Part shown: positions 63,476 to 64,000 of the stretch, piece by piece
How positions within the stretch are numbered: the stretch's first letter is position 1
Layout: the number at the start of each line of letters is the position of its first letter
Program-made: the position numbers and the translations under genes
Notes under the pieces: model-generated
Database searches by the model: none
What the model was told of the DNA's origin: nothing
The model's input: the letters and a program-made list of their open reading frames with translations, nothing else
Source of the DNA: Polyangia bacterium
GTDB lineage: Bacteria; Myxococcota_A; Polyangia; Nannocystales; Nannocystaceae
Length of the DNA: 64,000 bases
Direction: 5' to 3'
NCBI GenBank assembly: GCA_030429545.1
Contig: JAUIFF010000005.1
Location: forward strand, 372,001-436,000

Positions 63476-63949
63476 ATGCATCAGTTTTACCGTTCAATCA
63501 CCCTACTGTTGAGTGCAGCACTCATCAGCTTTGCCGCACCCGCCTGCGATGATGCGCTCGACAACAAAGCCAAACCCACAGACAAACAGGCAGGTGCCAA
63601 GGCTTCGCCACAGACCCCGGCCGCCGGAGAGCAAACCGTTGTGGAGCCTCCGACGAGTGTCAACGCAGCCCTCACCCAATACTCCGACTGTCACTCCGAG
63701 TGCCACGTCAAGCACAGCGGCGACAACTTAGAGACCTGCAAACTCAACTGCGGGGCCGCGGCCAAGACTGCGTATTCTTCGATCGAGCCGCAGCCCGACA
63801 AGACCAAGTACGACGCCGCGCTTGAAGACTTCCGTACCTGCGCGAGCACCTGCGATGCAGATACGTCACGCACGACCAACATGCATACGTGCTACCTCAA
63901 CTGTAAAAACGCCGCCCAGGTGAAGTTTGCCGGTGAGCCGAACCAGTAG
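63476..63949 (+). CDS. Lipoprotein with twin CX3C motifs
   Basis: 157-residue predicted lipoprotein (AAPAC lipobox), AAGGA before the ATG. Lys/Ala/Pro linker, then two twin-CX3C hairpins: CHSEC-11-CKLNC and CASTC-12-CYLNC, with about 45 residues between. Same Cys architecture as the gene at 61724-62347. Family and function unknown; predicted helical and disulfide-locked. Confidence 0.75.
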   Translation: MHQFYRSITLLLSAALISFAAPACDDALDNKAKPTDKQAGAKASPQTPAAGEQTVVEPPTSVNAALTQYSDCHSECHVKHSGDNLETCKLNCGAAAKTAYSSIEPQPDKTKYDAALEDFRTCASTCDADTSRTTNMHTCYLNCKNAAQVKFAGEPNQ

Positions 63950-63977
63950 GTCAGATCCACAACAAGTCTACCCAATA

Positions 63978-64000
63978 GGCAACCACCGAGGTTGCCTTCC
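63978..64000 (+). terminator. Hairpin terminator at window end
   Basis: GGCAACC (63978-63984), loop ACCGA, GGTTGCC (63990-63996), then TT; the T-run is cut by the window end. It lies 28 bases after the CX3C lipoprotein. Confidence 0.7.

Overview
The window is GC-rich bacterial DNA, roughly 60-65% G+C by eye. It is packed with exported lipoproteins carrying Thr/Asp/Pro linkers, FG-GAP, RCC1 and MopE-like repeats, several eukaryote-like Ser/Thr kinases, and a type II secretion operon that ends in gspN. Together these point to a myxobacterium (Myxococcota), most like the Nannocystis/Plesiocystis/Enhygromyxa branch. This is an inference from gene content; no rRNA or marker tree was available.

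Layout. 0-13.2 kb: one type II secretion operon in the order gspD (5' end cut by the window)-E-F-G-H-I-J-K-L-M-N, followed by rsmE. 14-18.7 kb: a minus-strand operon with a TXNDC12-like thioredoxin, a SpoIVB/S55 serine peptidase and a secreted propeller/Ig-like protein. 18.8-28.2 kb: RadC, an FG-GAP lipoprotein, a kinase fused to a formylglycine-enzyme-like domain, a MESH1-like HD hydrolase, a DsbA-type isomerase and an active/inactive pair of M16 peptidases, ending in duplicated terminator hairpins. 28.4-35.3 kb: a lipoprotein, a six-repeat zinc-ribbon/RGG protein, a Fis-type HTH protein, a FabH-like ketosynthase, a non-coding tandem-repeat region and a sulfotransferase. 35.4-49.6 kb: an exported-protein region (FG-GAP/CARDB, CBM14, C-type lectin and RCC1 lipoproteins), two kinases, a thiol peroxidase, an RlmI-type methyltransferase and a tRNA-Pro(CGG) with its own promoter and terminator. 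49.6-59 kb: a HAD phosphatase and a tripartite efflux locus (adaptor plus two RND pumps; no outer-membrane TolC gene is visible). 59-64 kb: a compositionally different stress-type segment with a PNPOx-like protein, two DUF1328 membrane peptides, a CBS-pair protein and Cys-rich exported proteins with twin CX3C motifs.

How the genes work together. The T2SS would export folded proteins across the outer membrane. The abundant signal-peptide and lipoprotein genes show a large investment in envelope and secreted proteins. Kinases with FHA or FGE domains and the alarmone-hydrolase-like HD protein suggest complex signalling.

The most unexpected signal is not a gene. A degenerate 10-bp palindrome, TGYANNTRCA, occurs about 44 times by hand count, against fewer than 2 expected from base composition. 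It is spread across genes on both strands at about one per kb up to 48.7 kb and then becomes sparse. Most genic copies sit in one codon phase and force otherwise rare A- and T-ending codons. It looks like an undescribed highly iterated palindrome. Coordinates and counts here were read by eye and should be recomputed.
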